64,000 bases of DNA from Ascarosepion bandense (lineage: Eukaryota > Mollusca > Cephalopoda > Sepiida > Sepiidae). Where the stretch lies: assembly GCA_037127315.1 (NCBI GenBank), contig JBBBDQ010000421.1, positions 3,016,001 to 3,080,000 on the forward strand, written 5' to 3'. Positions 1-10,984 of the stretch are shown in pieces. The position numbers were made by a program, and so were the translations under genes. Within the stretch, counting starts at the first letter, position 1; every line of letters begins with the position of its first letter. The notes under the pieces were generated by a model that saw only the letters and a program-made list of their open reading frames with translations, was not told the origin of the DNA and did not search any database.

Positions 1-130
1 CTTTCTTGTTTCCCTTTCATCGACTATCTTCAAAACATTTAAAGTAACGTCAATCGCAACCTTCTCTCTTCCTGAAAACTGATATTTTATTGTCCTTTTC
101 ACTCCCAGTAACCTAGGTGCCGCCAATATT
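1..130 (+). mobile_element. 3' remnant of a Jockey/CR1-like LINE
   Basis: The stretch resembles the sequence just after the reverse transcriptase of the LINE at 13340-13430: both carry a run meaning roughly DS-NLQ-FK-NV and then the CTCCCAGTAACCT-type 3' UTR. No open frame survives and the window edge cuts the 5' side. Confidence 0.4.
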
Positions 131-139
131 TCGGCATAA

Positions 140-1490
140 ATTTTCGATACCTAAGTTTAAAATTAAATTTTAAAAATGAAAAAACATTCTTGAAGGTTTC
201 ATTTTAGATTTAATTAAAAGCTTAATGATTAAATTTATTATTTCAATTAAGTAAAAAATTCTGGTGTGTTTCACATAGAAATTATATAGATTGGAATGTC
301 ACGTTTAATTTTGATTTCTTAAAATTTTCTTAAAAGCGGCCATTTTCTTAATTTTAAGAAATTTCTAAACAAACAAAAATTTATCGATTTTAAAAAGATT
401 TCTGACACTTTATGTTAGTAAAATTAGAAAATTAAAAGTTAAATTAATCTGATTTTAAAGAAATATTACTTATAGCATACAAAATTAATAACCAATTATT
501 AACGATTGGTGGTGTTCATCTGGTCAAACGTTTGACAGACTGTTGAATGACGAAGCGATGACAGCTTCTACGCCTGAACATAAAAGCAATTTTCATAAAA
601 TAAGGGAAGGGACAAAACTCTTAAATTACGTAACATTTTCATAATAATGGCAGTTTTAGTCAACCATACATAAAATAAAGAACGTATTATTTTAAAAATA
701 GTTGGCACCACTACGTTTAATAATCTTCGCAATTTTGGACTCGTAAATTTCGTTTCCATTTAATTATTATATAACCTACAGAGAACAACGCAAGACAGAA
801 TTTTACATGATTTTAAATTATTATAGATTATGACAAATAAAATATAAAAAGCTTCAAAAATTCTTGTAAAAATTAATTATTCATGAAGAAAATTTCAGTT
901 CTTCAGACAATAAGGTCCTTAATATTACTTATTTACATTATTTAATTAGAAGCTTTTCTAATTAATTAATGTCAAAGTTTGGATTTAATATTTTTCAATT
1001 CAGAGCAGATTTTCGTTTAGTAGGCACTAATTAGAAAAAAAGTAGGTGATTTACAATCTCCAAAGACTCCTACTTCTAACAAAATCATTATCAGGGAATA
1101 ACAAGGTTATGTGCAATGAAATTAAGTAAGTGGGCGATAACACATTTAAAAAAATATTAATAATATTTTCTAAAAGAAAACATTTAAAAAATAATTTGTG
1201 AATAAGTCTTGAAAAATTTCATTAAAATCCGTCAATTATTTATTTACAAGAATTTTCAAATTAATGTGTTTTCTACAGAAAAAAAACGCGCGCGCAAAAA
1301 AAAAATCAATGTTAATAGTTAAAGAAGGCGATGACATAAACAAAACAAAATTTTAACCAAAATTTCGAACGTGTTAGAAAGGATTAAAAACATTAAAAAA
1401 AAAATCTTTGGCTTTTTATCTTAATAATAACATGAACATTTTGACGATAAAACTTTATTTTCGTCAAGTTCGTGGTTTTTTGCTGTTTGT
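140..1490. other. AT-rich DNA, nothing recognised
   Basis: Long A/T-rich runs with many stops on both strands. The short open frames here are compositionally like the surrounding DNA and have no recognisable motif. No SINE box, TIR or LINE tail was seen. Confidence 0.6.
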
Positions 1491-1499
1491 TTGCTATGC

Positions 1500-1600
1500 T
1501 GTTTTTTCCCGCGAAAGAGTGACGGTACCTACAGTAATTCCTTACCTCTTAGTAGCGTTATTGGACTGTTATTTCCTTGGGGTGAAATGATTAATATTAT
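1500..1600 (+). mobile_element. LINE 3' tail ending in CTTGGGGTGAAATGATT
   Basis: The block ends with the terminal motif CTTGGGGTGAAATGATT that also ends the LINE copies near 13560, 30430, 41190 and 51400. It is a 5'-truncated 3' end of the Jockey/CR1-like family. The overlapping short open frames are not genes. Confidence 0.5.
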
Positions 1601-2109
1601 TTCTTCGTTACGTCCTTTCATGTCATTTTTTGTAATTATATTTATATTGGCTTGCCTATTTCATTCAATCAGTTCTTTCTTTTATCTGGTTAAATTTCCT
1701 TTCTGAAAACACTCTTTCCTATTGCATATACATTTTTCAGAGAAGAATTATTGTATTAGTCTAAAAACCCTCTCTCACAAATGCTTATAAATTATACTTA
1801 ATAAGCAGGACAGTACAGCGTAAACCATAAAAGAAAAGAAATTCGTTTAGTAATACAGGACTGTATTAATGTGTTTTTGCGATGAGATCTATGATAATCA
1901 GCGTGTGTTTTGATTTGAGAGGTAACCACCGGAATGAAATAAGCATGGACCTACTACTACGGAAGACAATGCATTTATACATTTCCATGAAATACTTTGA
2001 TAAATTCATCGCTTATATTTGTTTTGTAAATTCTATAATAAATCGGTAAAACATGTTTTTGCATCTTGATATATACTGAGCAACCTGTAAGTATATATTA
2101 TATGGTGAT

Positions 2110-2402
2110 TTTAGATGTGACACAAGGCCGAATGTATGGAGCACCAGTAAGAACTGAAGTGACGTCTAAGTCTAAATTGATCTACCCACCTCGAAATTGA
2201 TCTACACCACCTCGAAATGCCCTAAAATAATTTTGTAAGCATAGCTTAGTTTAGATGTGGCGCAAGGTCAAAAGTATAGAGCACTCTGTTAGGATTTGAA
2301 CTGACGACTTAGTCGCAATTGATCTACCCAGACAATCTTGCTCAATATTACACCACCACAACAGGCCCTAAAAGAATTTTCTAAGCATATCTTAGTTGTG
2401 GT
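2110..2402 (-). mobile_element. tRNA-derived SINE, family C, two tandem units
   Basis: Two diverged tandem copies of a unit of about 140 bp, each with a TTAGATGTGRCRCAAGG block. Read on the minus strand, the second unit has a B-box-like GTTCAAATCC and an A-box-like TGGTGGTGTAA near its 5' end, as in tRNA-derived SINEs. A third, more diverged unit continues after the SINE at 2403-2712, so this array was split by that insertion. Confidence 0.5.
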
Positions 2403-2712
2403 CAGTCAGTTGAATGCCATACTTGATACACGCTTGGGCGATCATGTCTCAAAAGAGACATGACTGACTGGGCAGGAGGTTATCCCTCAGTAGGTTGCCA
2501 TTGCTTTTTGCGGTAGACTGGTTGCCAGCCAGGGCTATAGAACCCAATCCGTTCTGTTATTTAACTCGTAACTGGAGGGAAGAGACGGATTAATACTTTT
2601 CCCAAGGGTATTTGTGCGTAAGTGAATGCAAGAAATTCAACTGGAATTTGAACTCCGCTCCCCGATTTCTCGTTCCGAGTCGATATCCACTGCACCACAA
2701 CGCACATCCCGT
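2403..2712 (-). mobile_element. tRNA-derived SINE, family A, near full length
   Basis: Minus-strand copy of the commonest SINE in the window. The tRNA-like head has A box TGGTGCAGTGGATATC and B box GAGTTCAAATTCC. Its body runs from GGGAAAAGTATTAATCCGTC to the conserved hairpin ATGTCTCTTTTGAGACAT, and it ends in the AACTGACTGAC motif. It interrupts a family C array. Confidence 0.85.
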
Positions 2713-2862
2713 ACCACAATGCACATCCCGTTGTTTTGGTACATCCTGAAAGTATAGGACAACTCTGTAGAGATCGTACTCATTAGTCAGTGGTAAATGT
2801 TCTAGCCAGCGAAGATTGCTATCTATTACACCACGTCGAAGTGCCCCAGGTATGTAGTATAT
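2713..2862 (-). mobile_element. SINE family C, third unit
   Basis: Continues the unit structure of 2110-2402 beyond the inserted family A SINE. It has the ATTACACCAC (A-box complement) block and a diverged B box. Confidence 0.4.
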
Positions 2863-3094
2863 TATTCAAATCGAATTAATTGTAGTATTAATGGATTTAG
2901 AGACTAGCATGTTAATCATAATTAGCAAGCTTTTTTTTAAAAATTAGCAACAACATCGTAAGTACTATACCCCTGTAAAAATAAAGCAGTAATCGACCTC
3001 TCTATGCACTGGTCCGTAGCGAGCATCACACGCCTTTATATCATTGTTCAGCCAACGCTAGACTAAAGAGTTACTAAAAATGGAGGGTTAATTT

Positions 3095-3195
3095 GGGGAC
3101 GCAGAAGGAGAGAGCAAGGTGTGGCTATTAAGAGGATATTTGGGATAGACAACAGTTTACCCTTGACCTAAAGAAGTTAAAATCAAAGAGATCGA
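3095..3195 (+). mobile_element. possible LINE reverse-transcriptase C-terminal remnant
   Basis: One frame gives REQGVAIKRIFGIDN followed by LKLKS-like residues. This resembles the QRR-TK-I-GL-NLPY-ERLKKLKL segment that follows the RT domain in many non-LTR elements. It is short, with a stop inside, and abuts the Tc1-like element at 3203. Confidence 0.3.
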
Positions 3196-3202
3196 GGATG
3201 TA

Positions 3203-3587
3203 CACTACCGGCCATAAATATTGGGTAACCCCAGTTTTTTTTAAGAAATGATGTCTTTCATAGTATTTTCAGTATTTGTTGCCAAATGAAAATAGAATGG
3301 TTCTTTTGTTATTATTACTTTGCAAAATTTTACAAGGCAAGGAAGCAAAGATGAACTTGTCCGAATCACCCTAAATTTTCTTCATTCTTTCATTGATGAA
3401 ACTGCAATATAGGTAATTATTAAATATTTATAAATTCATCTGATGCACATATTATTGTGCAGTATTAACAAAAGAACCATTCTATTTTCATTTGCAATTA
3501 TTCACGTGGAAATAAATACTAAAAAAATAGTATTAAATACATCATTTTTTAAACCTTAGGGTTGCCTAATAATTATGGCTGGTAGTG
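3203..3587. mobile_element. Tc1-like non-autonomous element with long TIRs
   Basis: Terminal inverted repeats of about 110 bp: the left end begins CACTACCGGCCATAAATATT and the right end, read inverted, begins CACTACCAGCCATAATTATT. The left end is preceded by TA, the Tc1/mariner target; the right-hand TA is not preserved. The arms share AATGAAAATAGAATGGTTCT. The 39380-39685 copy of the same family keeps a Tc1 transposase scrap, which is why this one is assigned to Tc1. Confidence 0.7.
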
Positions 3588-3744
3588 GAGTCTTTCGGAA
3601 GTCTGTCCAACAGTAGTAATTCTGAGGAAGAAGCTCTCTGTTGAAAAATCGTATTTGCGAATGCAATACCAATAAAATTAGGATATCAACTGTGCGTATA
3701 TGACATAGTAGGTCCTAGCTGTAAAGGTCTGAACTGGTGGAACT

Positions 3745-3945
3745 ACATTGATTTTTTTTTGTTTTTTTGTTTTTTGCGGTTTATCAACCCTTTGCAGGTT
3801 GTTTAAAGCTAAAAAAAATTATTTTGGCTGTAAGAATTGTTTAGAGATAATGATCTTAATGATAAAATTCTTTCTAATAGTTGAGAATAAGAGGTGGATT
3901 CATACCTTTCCCCAGAGTATTTACGCATAAGCAAAATGAACGAAC
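3745..3945 (-). mobile_element. repeat fragment plus SINE A fragment
   Basis: 3760-3810 matches a block near 47560-47600 (GGTTTATCAACC...GCAGGTTGTTTA-like). 3893-3945 matches the front body of SINE A on the minus strand (ATACCTTTCCCCAGAGTATT). Both are diverged. Confidence 0.35.
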
Positions 3946-4840
3946 CCAACCGGACCTGGAACATCACCGGTACATCAAACCTTACAACAACTGCTATTCC
4001 CAAGTGTGGTGGAATTAAAGAATATAGCTTGTACTGTCAAAATTGTGCAACGTGCTTTTACAGTCATTACTGTTTTGGATAATCACTTCATCTGAAAAGA
4101 AATAATTTCAAGTGATAGATATTTTTCGACCTACCGATGCTGAAATAACATATACCAAACATATGAGAAACAAGGAAGTTTTAAATAAAATGGAAATTAA
4201 AAGGTCACTTAAGCTTAAAATCAGAAAAAAGCAGTTGAAGTTTCTGAGTGACATAAAGTGGAAATATAGTTTAGAAAATTAGTAAATACTGAGGTTATAT
4301 ATGTCGTTTACTAATTTTATTTAAAAATTGATTTAATTAAACACAAAATTCTTTCCGAATTGAACTGAAAAATGTTTAATTCTTCAGTATAGAGCATTTT
4401 AACGGATTTACTTTTTGATGTGATATTTTTTATGTGTTAGGTTAACAAATACACAAACGAACATACAGAAATCGAATCATTAAATGATAGATTATTGGAA
4501 TGGCTGGATGTTTTTCTTCTCAGAAACAAAAGCAAAAATCATTCATACTGTTGTGCGCTTTGAAATGCATTTTATTTTGGGGTGTGATCAAGTGTCAATC
4601 ACCTCCGACCTTAGAAATTAAATAAAACACCAAGAAGTAAAAGAAGATTATTTATTAGCAGTTATCATATTTTGTTTAACCAAATAGAATTTACCAAAAC
4701 GAAGGTTCATTATACAAGTGAGACTTTTTATGTGTGATTATGGCCGAACATTACCTTGAGTTTTGTTACCTGACGCAGTGAAAAACTGGCAAATCGCAAA
4801 GCAATTCAGTTAAATCATCCTAAACTTGTGAGCAAAGCAA
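3946..4840. other. AT-rich DNA, nothing recognised
   Basis: No tRNA-like boxes, TIRs or LINE tails were seen. The short open frames show no motif. Confidence 0.5.
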
Positions 4841-4844
4841 TATA

Positions 4845-5549
4845 TCTAAACTTATTTATAAAAGGAACTGTGTGTGTGTGTGTGTCCGTTACCTATAGAC
4901 TCTGAAACGGCTAAACCGATTTTCTTAAAAATTTGCACAGATGTACTATAAGCGTCTGCGAGTCTTCTTAGCTAGGTTTTGAGTCGAGGTACTCTAAATA
5001 AATATCGAAAATCAATAATCGAAAACATCGGGTTATAGAAGGAGTAGTCCGATTTTAATCAAATTTGATACACTCATAGACAGAGACATAAGAAACGATA
5101 TTCAGAAGTTTCAAGGTTGCAGTTCTTACAATAGTGCAGAAAATCGATAATATGTATATATAAAAGGTAAGATGTTTGTGTGTGTGTCTGTTTATCTGCC
5201 TGTATGTCTGTATTTTTTCAGCTCTTTTATTTTATTTTTTGGTTCGGGTTTAGCTCTAAGTAGGTATAATTGTAGTTTTTAGTCTCATCCATGATAACAT
5301 TTACTCAGAGGACTTATTTAGCCTTCAAAATTCAGTTTACAACGAAAAGACTTATTTGATATCGATACCAGGAAATCAAAATTTGACTTACATCCATTTA
5401 TTTTTCTTTCAGCCTACGGGTTCGCTTTAACTGTAAACAACTATTGCTTTTTAGTCTTTCGTGCCAACGTCCAAAGAGTCTGAGCTCCAGGACCATGGCT
5501 TAGTTTTAAGCTTTCATTACACCCGAGCAACGCCGGGCTATACTGCTAC
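4845..5549 (+). mobile_element. non-autonomous Helitron, subfamily 1
   Basis: Begins TCTAAACTTATTTATAAA after an A, and ends with a short CCCG...CGGG hairpin followed by CTATACTGCTA, the usual Helitron 3' layout (hairpin, then CTRR). The last base is mutated (CTAC). About 705 bp, with no Rep/helicase frame, so it could only move with an autonomous partner. Related copies are at 9881, 24825(-), 46692, 48562 and 54868(-). Confidence 0.75.
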
Positions 5550-5586
5550 TACGTATATATAATCGCAGACGTCCTGAAACGTTTTT

Positions 5587-5592
5587 TTTATT
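5587..5592 (-). promoter_or_regulatory. AATAAA poly(A) signal candidate
   Basis: AATAAA on the minus strand about 170 nt past the stop codon of the candidate exon at 5761-6104. Such hexamers are frequent in AT-rich DNA, so it adds only modest support. Confidence 0.25.
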
Positions 5593-5760
5593 AAAGAATG
5601 TTCTATAATGATCATCTTCCCATCGTTAAAATCTTCCGTATCATTTTAGATTCATTTTTGGCACACAATGATTATACCATCTTCCCTCTTAAAGGAGCCG
5701 CCGGGCATAGTATAACGTTGCATCTATCTAATCTGATTGCCGTTCTGTTTCAATCCATCT

Positions 5761-6104
5761 TTAGTAAGTAGACAAGGACGTTCTTTTCAGCGCACAGGTA
5801 CAATCTGGTTCATCATAGATCGAGGAAGGCGGCTGGCAAGAAACAGACATCAAAATCAGACAATACAGTTGCGTCACGTGATTGACTATTTCTGACACGT
5901 TCGAAATGGAGGACGACGAAAGAAACTGTCCTCTTGAAGCATCTTTTATTACAGATTTGAGCGCCTGAAGCAATGAATTGCCACCCAATCCTTTTCCACC
6001 CATAACTTCAAGGCCCGTTCGATCACTGAGATGTATTGAACTATTGAGCCAAATACAAAGACATTTCCCAAATATTCTCTTGTGCCATAAAACTTCCCAG
6101 CAGA
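5761..6104 (-). CDS. candidate 3'-terminal exon, protein unknown
   Basis: An open frame of about 114 codons on the minus strand ends in TAA at 5761. It is richer in GC than its surroundings and reads like protein, with a glycine-rich segment (MGGKGLGGNSLL) and a serine run (FLSSSSISN). An acceptor-like site, a T-rich tract ending in CGTAG, precedes TCTGCTGGGAAG, so the exon could start at 6104. I do not recognise the protein. The ATG at the 5' end of the longer open frame lies upstream of the putative acceptor and is probably not a start. It lies about 210 bp from the Helitron end at 5549. It could also be a chance frame; only transcript or homology data would settle this. Confidence 0.25.
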
Positions 6105-6239
6105 CTACGTTTCGGAATAAATGCAAAAATAAATATTCACAGTTACATTTTTGGCTGAGATTTTTCTTTGGAATTTTTTTTTATGTCCTGTTTATTTCTT
6201 TTCGACGCGATTATTCAAATTTCGCACATCCATAAAAGG

Positions 6240-6880
6240 CGCTTTCCCAGAAATGCCTTTTCCTCTATAAATAATAATGTGTAAAAGACACATTTAAAGA
6301 AGTTTCCCAATTCTAATGTAATGTTTATAATATAATGTTTATTTTATTATCATTTTGGAACTTACTTCTTTACTGTATCATATATTTATATCTAAATGAG
6401 CCCGCCTACATATTAGTGTTGAAAGTAGATGTTGCTAACACAAACAGCATACAACCCGATAGTTTAAGACAAAGGTTTTCCTTGGGAGTTGGTTGAGCCA
6501 GACTCATAACTGAAAAATTTTTCCTCCGCTGCCAAAGACTAACTTTCAAGTCATGGAAAAGGTTGATATGCCCAAATTTGATTTTCAAATAAGCAGGTCC
6601 TCCAGAACTCCAGGGAATAGTGCAATGTTATTATTTAGCCAAGAACAGTATAATAAGTTTATTATTTAAAGTATCTCTCTTTTTATCTCTTACAGGATTT
6701 TTTCCTCCTCTCTCATATTTACGCTCTCACACCCTGATTGAGCACTCTGGAAGAATGGTAGACTTTGAAAAACAGTAGCTACTCTAGTAGCAAATACGCA
6801 TTCAGCAATTTTTAGAACACTCCCAGCAATTGGGCGTGTATAATGATAATATACATGCTAAAATGCCTGGCTCCCTCTAC
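6240..6880. other. nothing recognised
   Basis: AT-rich with a few short frames on either strand. No repeat family seen elsewhere in the window was found here. Confidence 0.5.
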
Positions 6881-6885
6881 TGATC

Positions 6886-6986
6886 GCACATAGCTCAGAG
6901 GTAGAATCGCCGCCTGACGCTAATTCGGTCAGGTTTCAATCCTGGATTAAAAGCAATCGAAGTCTAACCGTACTGATGAGTTGTGG

Positions 6987-6987
<1 letters not shown>
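6886..6987 (+). mobile_element. tRNA-derived SINE, family B
   Basis: The head reads as a tRNA: A box TAGCTCAGAGGTAGAA and B box GGTTTCAATCC about 40 nt later. It is followed by GTCTAACCGTACTGATGAG, which is also present in the minus-strand copies at 28420 and 50285. It ends in a TA microsatellite. Confidence 0.75.
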
Positions 6988-7017
<30 letters not shown>

Positions 7018-7032
7018 TGTGTGTGTATATTT
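6987..7032. repeat. (TA)n(GA)n(GT)n microsatellite
   Basis: Consecutive TA, GA and GT runs directly at the 3' end of the SINE B copy. Confidence 0.9.
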
Positions 7033-7254
7033 GTGCAACAATCTATCTTTTATTCAGATTATTTAAAAATGACAGATAAGAAATCTTGGTTAATTTTTTT
7101 ATATAATTTTTCATTTGATATTATAATTTTTTTTTCTTTTTAGAACATAAACTATATAAAAAATATTCAAATTTTTTAATTTTCCGAACGCTTTCGGCCA
7201 TATTTTAACCATTGTCGAGGATAAAATTTATTTTACTTGAAATTGAATTCTTGT

Positions 7255-7325
7255 CCTTTATGTGCCGTGTCCCTTTAGGACGTAGACGATCATGGACTTC
7301 CTCTTGGCTCTGTCTTTTGTCGCTC
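7255..7325 (-). mobile_element. RTE-like LINE 3' tail
   Basis: On the minus strand it reads ATCGTCTACGTCCTAAAGGG and then ACACGGCACATA. The same tail ends the LINE fragments at 8975, 15213(-) and 47780. It is fused directly to the mariner fragment that follows. Confidence 0.6.
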
Positions 7326-7670
7326 TCAACAATTGTCTTTGGTCTTCCTGGCGGTGTGTGGCTTGGCATTATCCTGCTGCATCAAAGCGCGCTTTCGGTT
7401 GATCAGAGCTGGGAACTTTTGCTTCAACTTTTCGTAGACCCGCTCAAGTTGCTGACAGTTCGGCACTGATGGTACGACCATTCGGAACCAACTCAAAATG
7501 CACGACTCCTTCAAAGTTCCACTAAACGCACAACATGACTTTCTTGCCGAATCGATCTTGTTTTGGAACCGACGGTGTCTCTTGCCCTTTCTGAACCCAT
7601 CGCTTATCTCGATTGTGTTGAACCAGATAGACCCATTTCGCAAGTGTTTACGAAATTTTGGGACAACCTA
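7326..7670 (-). pseudogene. mariner transposase fragment with 5' TIR
   Basis: The minus strand starts with TIR GGTTGTCCCAAAATTTCG near 7668, then passes into transposase sequence with the mariner signature ERVYEKLKQKFPALINRK followed by ALMQQDNAKPHTARK, which includes the second catalytic Asp (QQDN). An in-frame stop and frame changes lie before it. The N-terminal DNA-binding half is absent, with the same break as the copy at 58522. The 3' half is lost at the junction with the LINE tail at 7325, so it cannot encode active enzyme. Confidence 0.85.
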
Positions 7671-7674
7671 ATAT

Positions 7675-8000
7675 TACAGTATAGCTATCCAGATTTATAA
7701 TGACCAATAATTTTGTTATTTTTCATGGATCCTGCAACAGCATTGTTAGATGTTATGAGTCTATCAACATTTTTTAAGAGTTTCAGTGGCGTTTTTATTT
7801 AGTTTTGTGAATTTGGATCGATCATCTATGAGGTACTGTAATTCCTTAATTTAATCATAATACCTTGTGTTTTATTTTAAATGGAACCTGCATTTAAGTT
7901 GATTTCACAAAGAGCAAAATTATCTGGTGACTGTTCGAACAGAAAGTTTTTATGCAGAAGTTGAAATCAGTAGTACTGGAGTGTTATGTTTTTTTATATT
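7675..8000. other. nothing recognised
   Basis: AT-rich spacer between the mariner fragment and the LINE 3' end. No motif seen. Confidence 0.5.
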
Positions 8001-8006
8001 TTTTTT

Positions 8007-8595
8007 TAATCATATCACTCCAAGCAAGGCGGTAACGCCACTGATGTGCAGGGAGCTACATAAGAGTAAAAAGATTAGCTAGGGAGAGAGTAAAGAGAAA
8101 GACGAACTAGTTAGAAACGAGCAAGAGAAGGATGAGAATACAGATGTGATAACAGTTGCAAAGGTGGAGAGAAAGGAAAGGATATACAGGGTGGTGAAGA
8201 AAGAATTAGGATCAGGGTGGTGAAGAAAGAACTAGGGTCAAGTGGTAAAGAGATGAGCATTGACCTTGCATTTAAATTCCCGGAGGTTGTAGCCGTCAAG
8301 AAAGCAAGAATAAGGAAGCAAGTTTCACAGGCGGGAAGTGTGAGAAAAAAAGCTGCAGGTGTAGAATTGTCGTCTGCATTTGGTTGATCTAACTGTGAAT
8401 GGGTGAGATCCAGTTGCCAGTCTGGTAGCACGAGTAAACACCTGTTGCAGAGGCACCAGTGACTTAAGTTCATTGGGCCAGAAGCCATGAAAGTATTTAT
8501 AGAACAAAGGGAAGCCACATCCCGTCGGTGGGAAGTGGCTGGAGTCGAGCCGCCAAATCGGTACCTATAACATTACTGATTCTCCTTTGGAGACT
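8007..8595 (-). pseudogene. Jockey/CR1-like LINE, RT C-terminal part and 3' UTR
   Basis: On the minus strand, frames spell the region after the RT domain: NVIGTDLAARLQPLP, then FYKYFHGF, then LKSLVPL, FTRATRLATGSHPFTV and a FFSHTSRL-like end. Several frameshifts separate these blocks. The element ends at about 8007 with GCTTGGAGTGATATGATT, the family 3' end. The 5' side is truncated where an unrelated LINE begins at about 8600. The frames overlapping it are pieces of one decayed protein. Confidence 0.8.
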
Positions 8596-8599
8596 GATG

Positions 8600-8975
8600 T
8601 GTCTTTCATTATGGCAACGAATGCTGGAAAATCTTATCAGAGATAAAGAAAAAACATGAAGCAACTGAAATGTGGTTCTACAGAATGATACTGAGGATAC
8701 CATCTTAACATCAGGAAAAGAGAGCTAAAGTTTATTGGATATGTAATGAGGAAGGAGGACTTAGAGAATCTGATAATCAGAGAACAGATAGAGGAAAAAA
8801 AGAAACAGGAAAAGCAACGCATGAAATACTTGATGGGCTTGAGCAAATGGGTAGTACAGCAGGGTTTGGGAGGAATAACAAGAGAATAGGTGCTAAGAGC
8901 TACAAAGCATAGGGAGATGTAAAAAGCCGTAACTACCTACGTCCTAAAGGAACATGGCACATAGAAGAAGAAATG
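8600..8975 (+). pseudogene. RTE-like LINE, post-RT region and 3' tail
   Basis: One frame gives EATEMWFYRMILRI, then LKFIGYVMRKEDLENL, then QRMKYLMGLSKW. These are the conserved blocks after the RT domain in this LINE type. It ends TACGTCCTAAAGGAACATGG and then CACATAGAAGAAGAA. Stops and small frameshifts show it is dead. It lies head-to-head against the minus-strand LINE at 8007-8595. Confidence 0.75.
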
Positions 8976-9159
8976 TGGGGGGATCAGTTGATTTAAGAAA
9001 CGTCCAAAGCCCTTTTTATTGTTGATATAGCAAACTTCAAACAATATGGTTGTTTGTTAATTGAAAAAGATTGTTTCCATAAATAGAAAAATATTTTAAG
9101 ATATGGAAACAGTATGCAATTATAACGTTCGAAAATTCAGTTTGTGTTTGTACATATAT

Positions 9160-9680
9160 ATAGCTTTTTAATCCACAGTAAACTGGATCTGCATTTAGTT
9201 TCTAGACTCCTCTGTAAACCGAACTTTGTTTAGCTTTTTCACTCTGATATAAATATTTAGCCTTTCACTCCAGTGTAAAACAGACTGAGGTCTAGCTTTC
9301 CAACTCTAGTGTAAACTGAACCAATACCTACGTTTTTAACTCCACTGTAAACCGGAATATGTGAACTTCTTTTGACTCCAACGGAAAATAGATTTAGTCT
9401 CGCTTTTTTAACTCATTTTTTAGCCAGATCTTAGTCGACTTTTTGGCTCTGTAGTAAACCGGCTCTATGTTTCCCTGCGTTCCCTTCTTTGAACGCTATA
9501 TAAATTGGACTGTTCACTTATTTTCTCTAGTGTAAACTGGAACTATGTTTACCTCTTTTAATTCTCACGTAAACAGGATTTATGTCTGCAGATTTGAACT
9601 GAATTGCCACCAGCAGCTACCTCCAATTCTTTAGGTTCTAGTGTAATCCAGGACTACGTTTACCTATTTATTAATTCATA
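9160..9680 (+). repeat. degenerate minisatellite, unit about 40-50 bp
   Basis: About a dozen diverged copies of a unit approximating TTTTTAACTCYAGTGTAAAC followed by YGGAACTATGTTTACC. Clear copies are near 9160, 9290, 9330, 9520 and 9640. Several units have lost the middle. No coding sense is visible. Confidence 0.7.
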
Positions 9681-9880
9681 ATGTGACTTATATCCTACAA
9701 GAATTATATTCGGCATTAAATTACTTCAAAGGTGTTAAATTAACCAACATAACTATAGTTTCTTCTTTTTCTATTTATTTAATTAGGAAAAATATATTTT
9801 CCGTCATAAAAACTCAGCCACATGGGAGCAAATTCCTATCGGTTAATTACCCAAATCATGTGGGGGAAATGCAAGTAATA

Positions 9881-10212
9881 TTTAAACTTATTTATAAATG
9901 GAACTTCGTCTCTGTGTGTATGTGTGTGTGTGTATGTGTGTGTGTGTGTGTTCGTTAACTATAGACTCCGAAACGGCTGAACAGATTTTCTTAAAAATTT
10001 ACACAGTTGTACTGTAAGCGTCTGCCAGTGTTCTTAGCTAGGTTTTGTGTCGAGGTACCCCCGATGAATATCGAAAATCGATAATCGAAAAAATCGGGTT
10101 ATACAAGGAGTGGTCCGCTTTTAATCAAACTTGATACACTCATGGACAAAAACATAAGAAACGATATTCAGAAATTTCAAGGTTGCAGTTCTTACAATAG
10201 TGCAGATAATCG

Positions 10213-10255
<43 letters not shown>

Positions 10256-10643
10256 GGCAAGATGTTTGTGTGTGTGTGTCTGTTTATCTGCCTGTATGTC
10301 TGTATTTTTTCAGCCCTTTTATTTTAGTTTTTACTTCGAGTTTGGCTCTAAGTAGGTATAATTGTAGTGCTTAGTCTCAGCCATGATACTATTTACTCAG
10401 AGGACTTATTTAGCCTTCAAAATTCAGTTTACGACGAAAAAACCTTATTTGATATCGATACCAGGAAATTAAAATTTGACTTACATCCATTCATTTTTCT
10501 TTCAATCTACGGTTTCGCTTTAACTGGAAACAAATATTGTTTTTTAGTCTTTCGTGTCAACTTCCAAAGAGTCTGAGCTCCAGGACCATGGATTAGTTTT
10601 AAAGCTTTCATTACACCCGAGCAACGCCGGGCTATACTGCTAG
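9881..10643 (+). mobile_element. non-autonomous Helitron, subfamily 1, with internal TA expansion
   Basis: Same layout as 4845-5549. The 5' end is TTTAAACTTATTTATAAATG (TC changed to TT). The 3' end is ACCCGAGCAACGCCGGGCTA and then TACTGCTAG, with T following. A (TA)n run at 10217-10252 sits where the other copies have a short ATATATA. The frame inside it at 10367-10576 is not a gene. Confidence 0.85.
10217..10252. repeat. (TA)n microsatellite inside a Helitron
   Basis: Uninterrupted TA run after AATCGATAA, at the same internal position as shorter runs in sister Helitron copies. Confidence 0.95.
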
Positions 10644-10717
10644 TTTTATATAAGAGAAATAATTAAATAGATTATGACAACAAAGTCGAAAAACTAGAAA
10701 TGTAATATTGAAGTGTA

Positions 10718-10984
10718 CATGTGCGTTGTGGTGCAGTGGATATCGGCTCGGAACGAGAAATCGGGGAGCCGAGTTCGAATTCCAGTTGAAATACCCTTAG
10801 GAAAGCTATTAATTCGTCTCTTCCGTCCAAGTTATGGATTAAAAAACAGGATAGATTGGGGTCCAGTCTACCGCAGAAAGTAATGGCAACCTACTGCGGA
10901 ATAATCTTCTGCCCAGTCAGTCATATTTCTTTTGAGACATGATCGCCCAAGCGTGTATCATGTATGGCACTTAACTGACTGACA
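10718..10984 (+). mobile_element. SINE family A, near full length
   Basis: A box TGGTGCAGTGGATATCGGC, B box GAGTTCGAATTCC, body with CAGTCTACCGCAGAAAGTAA, and terminal AACTGACTGAC. One of the best-preserved copies. Confidence 0.9.
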
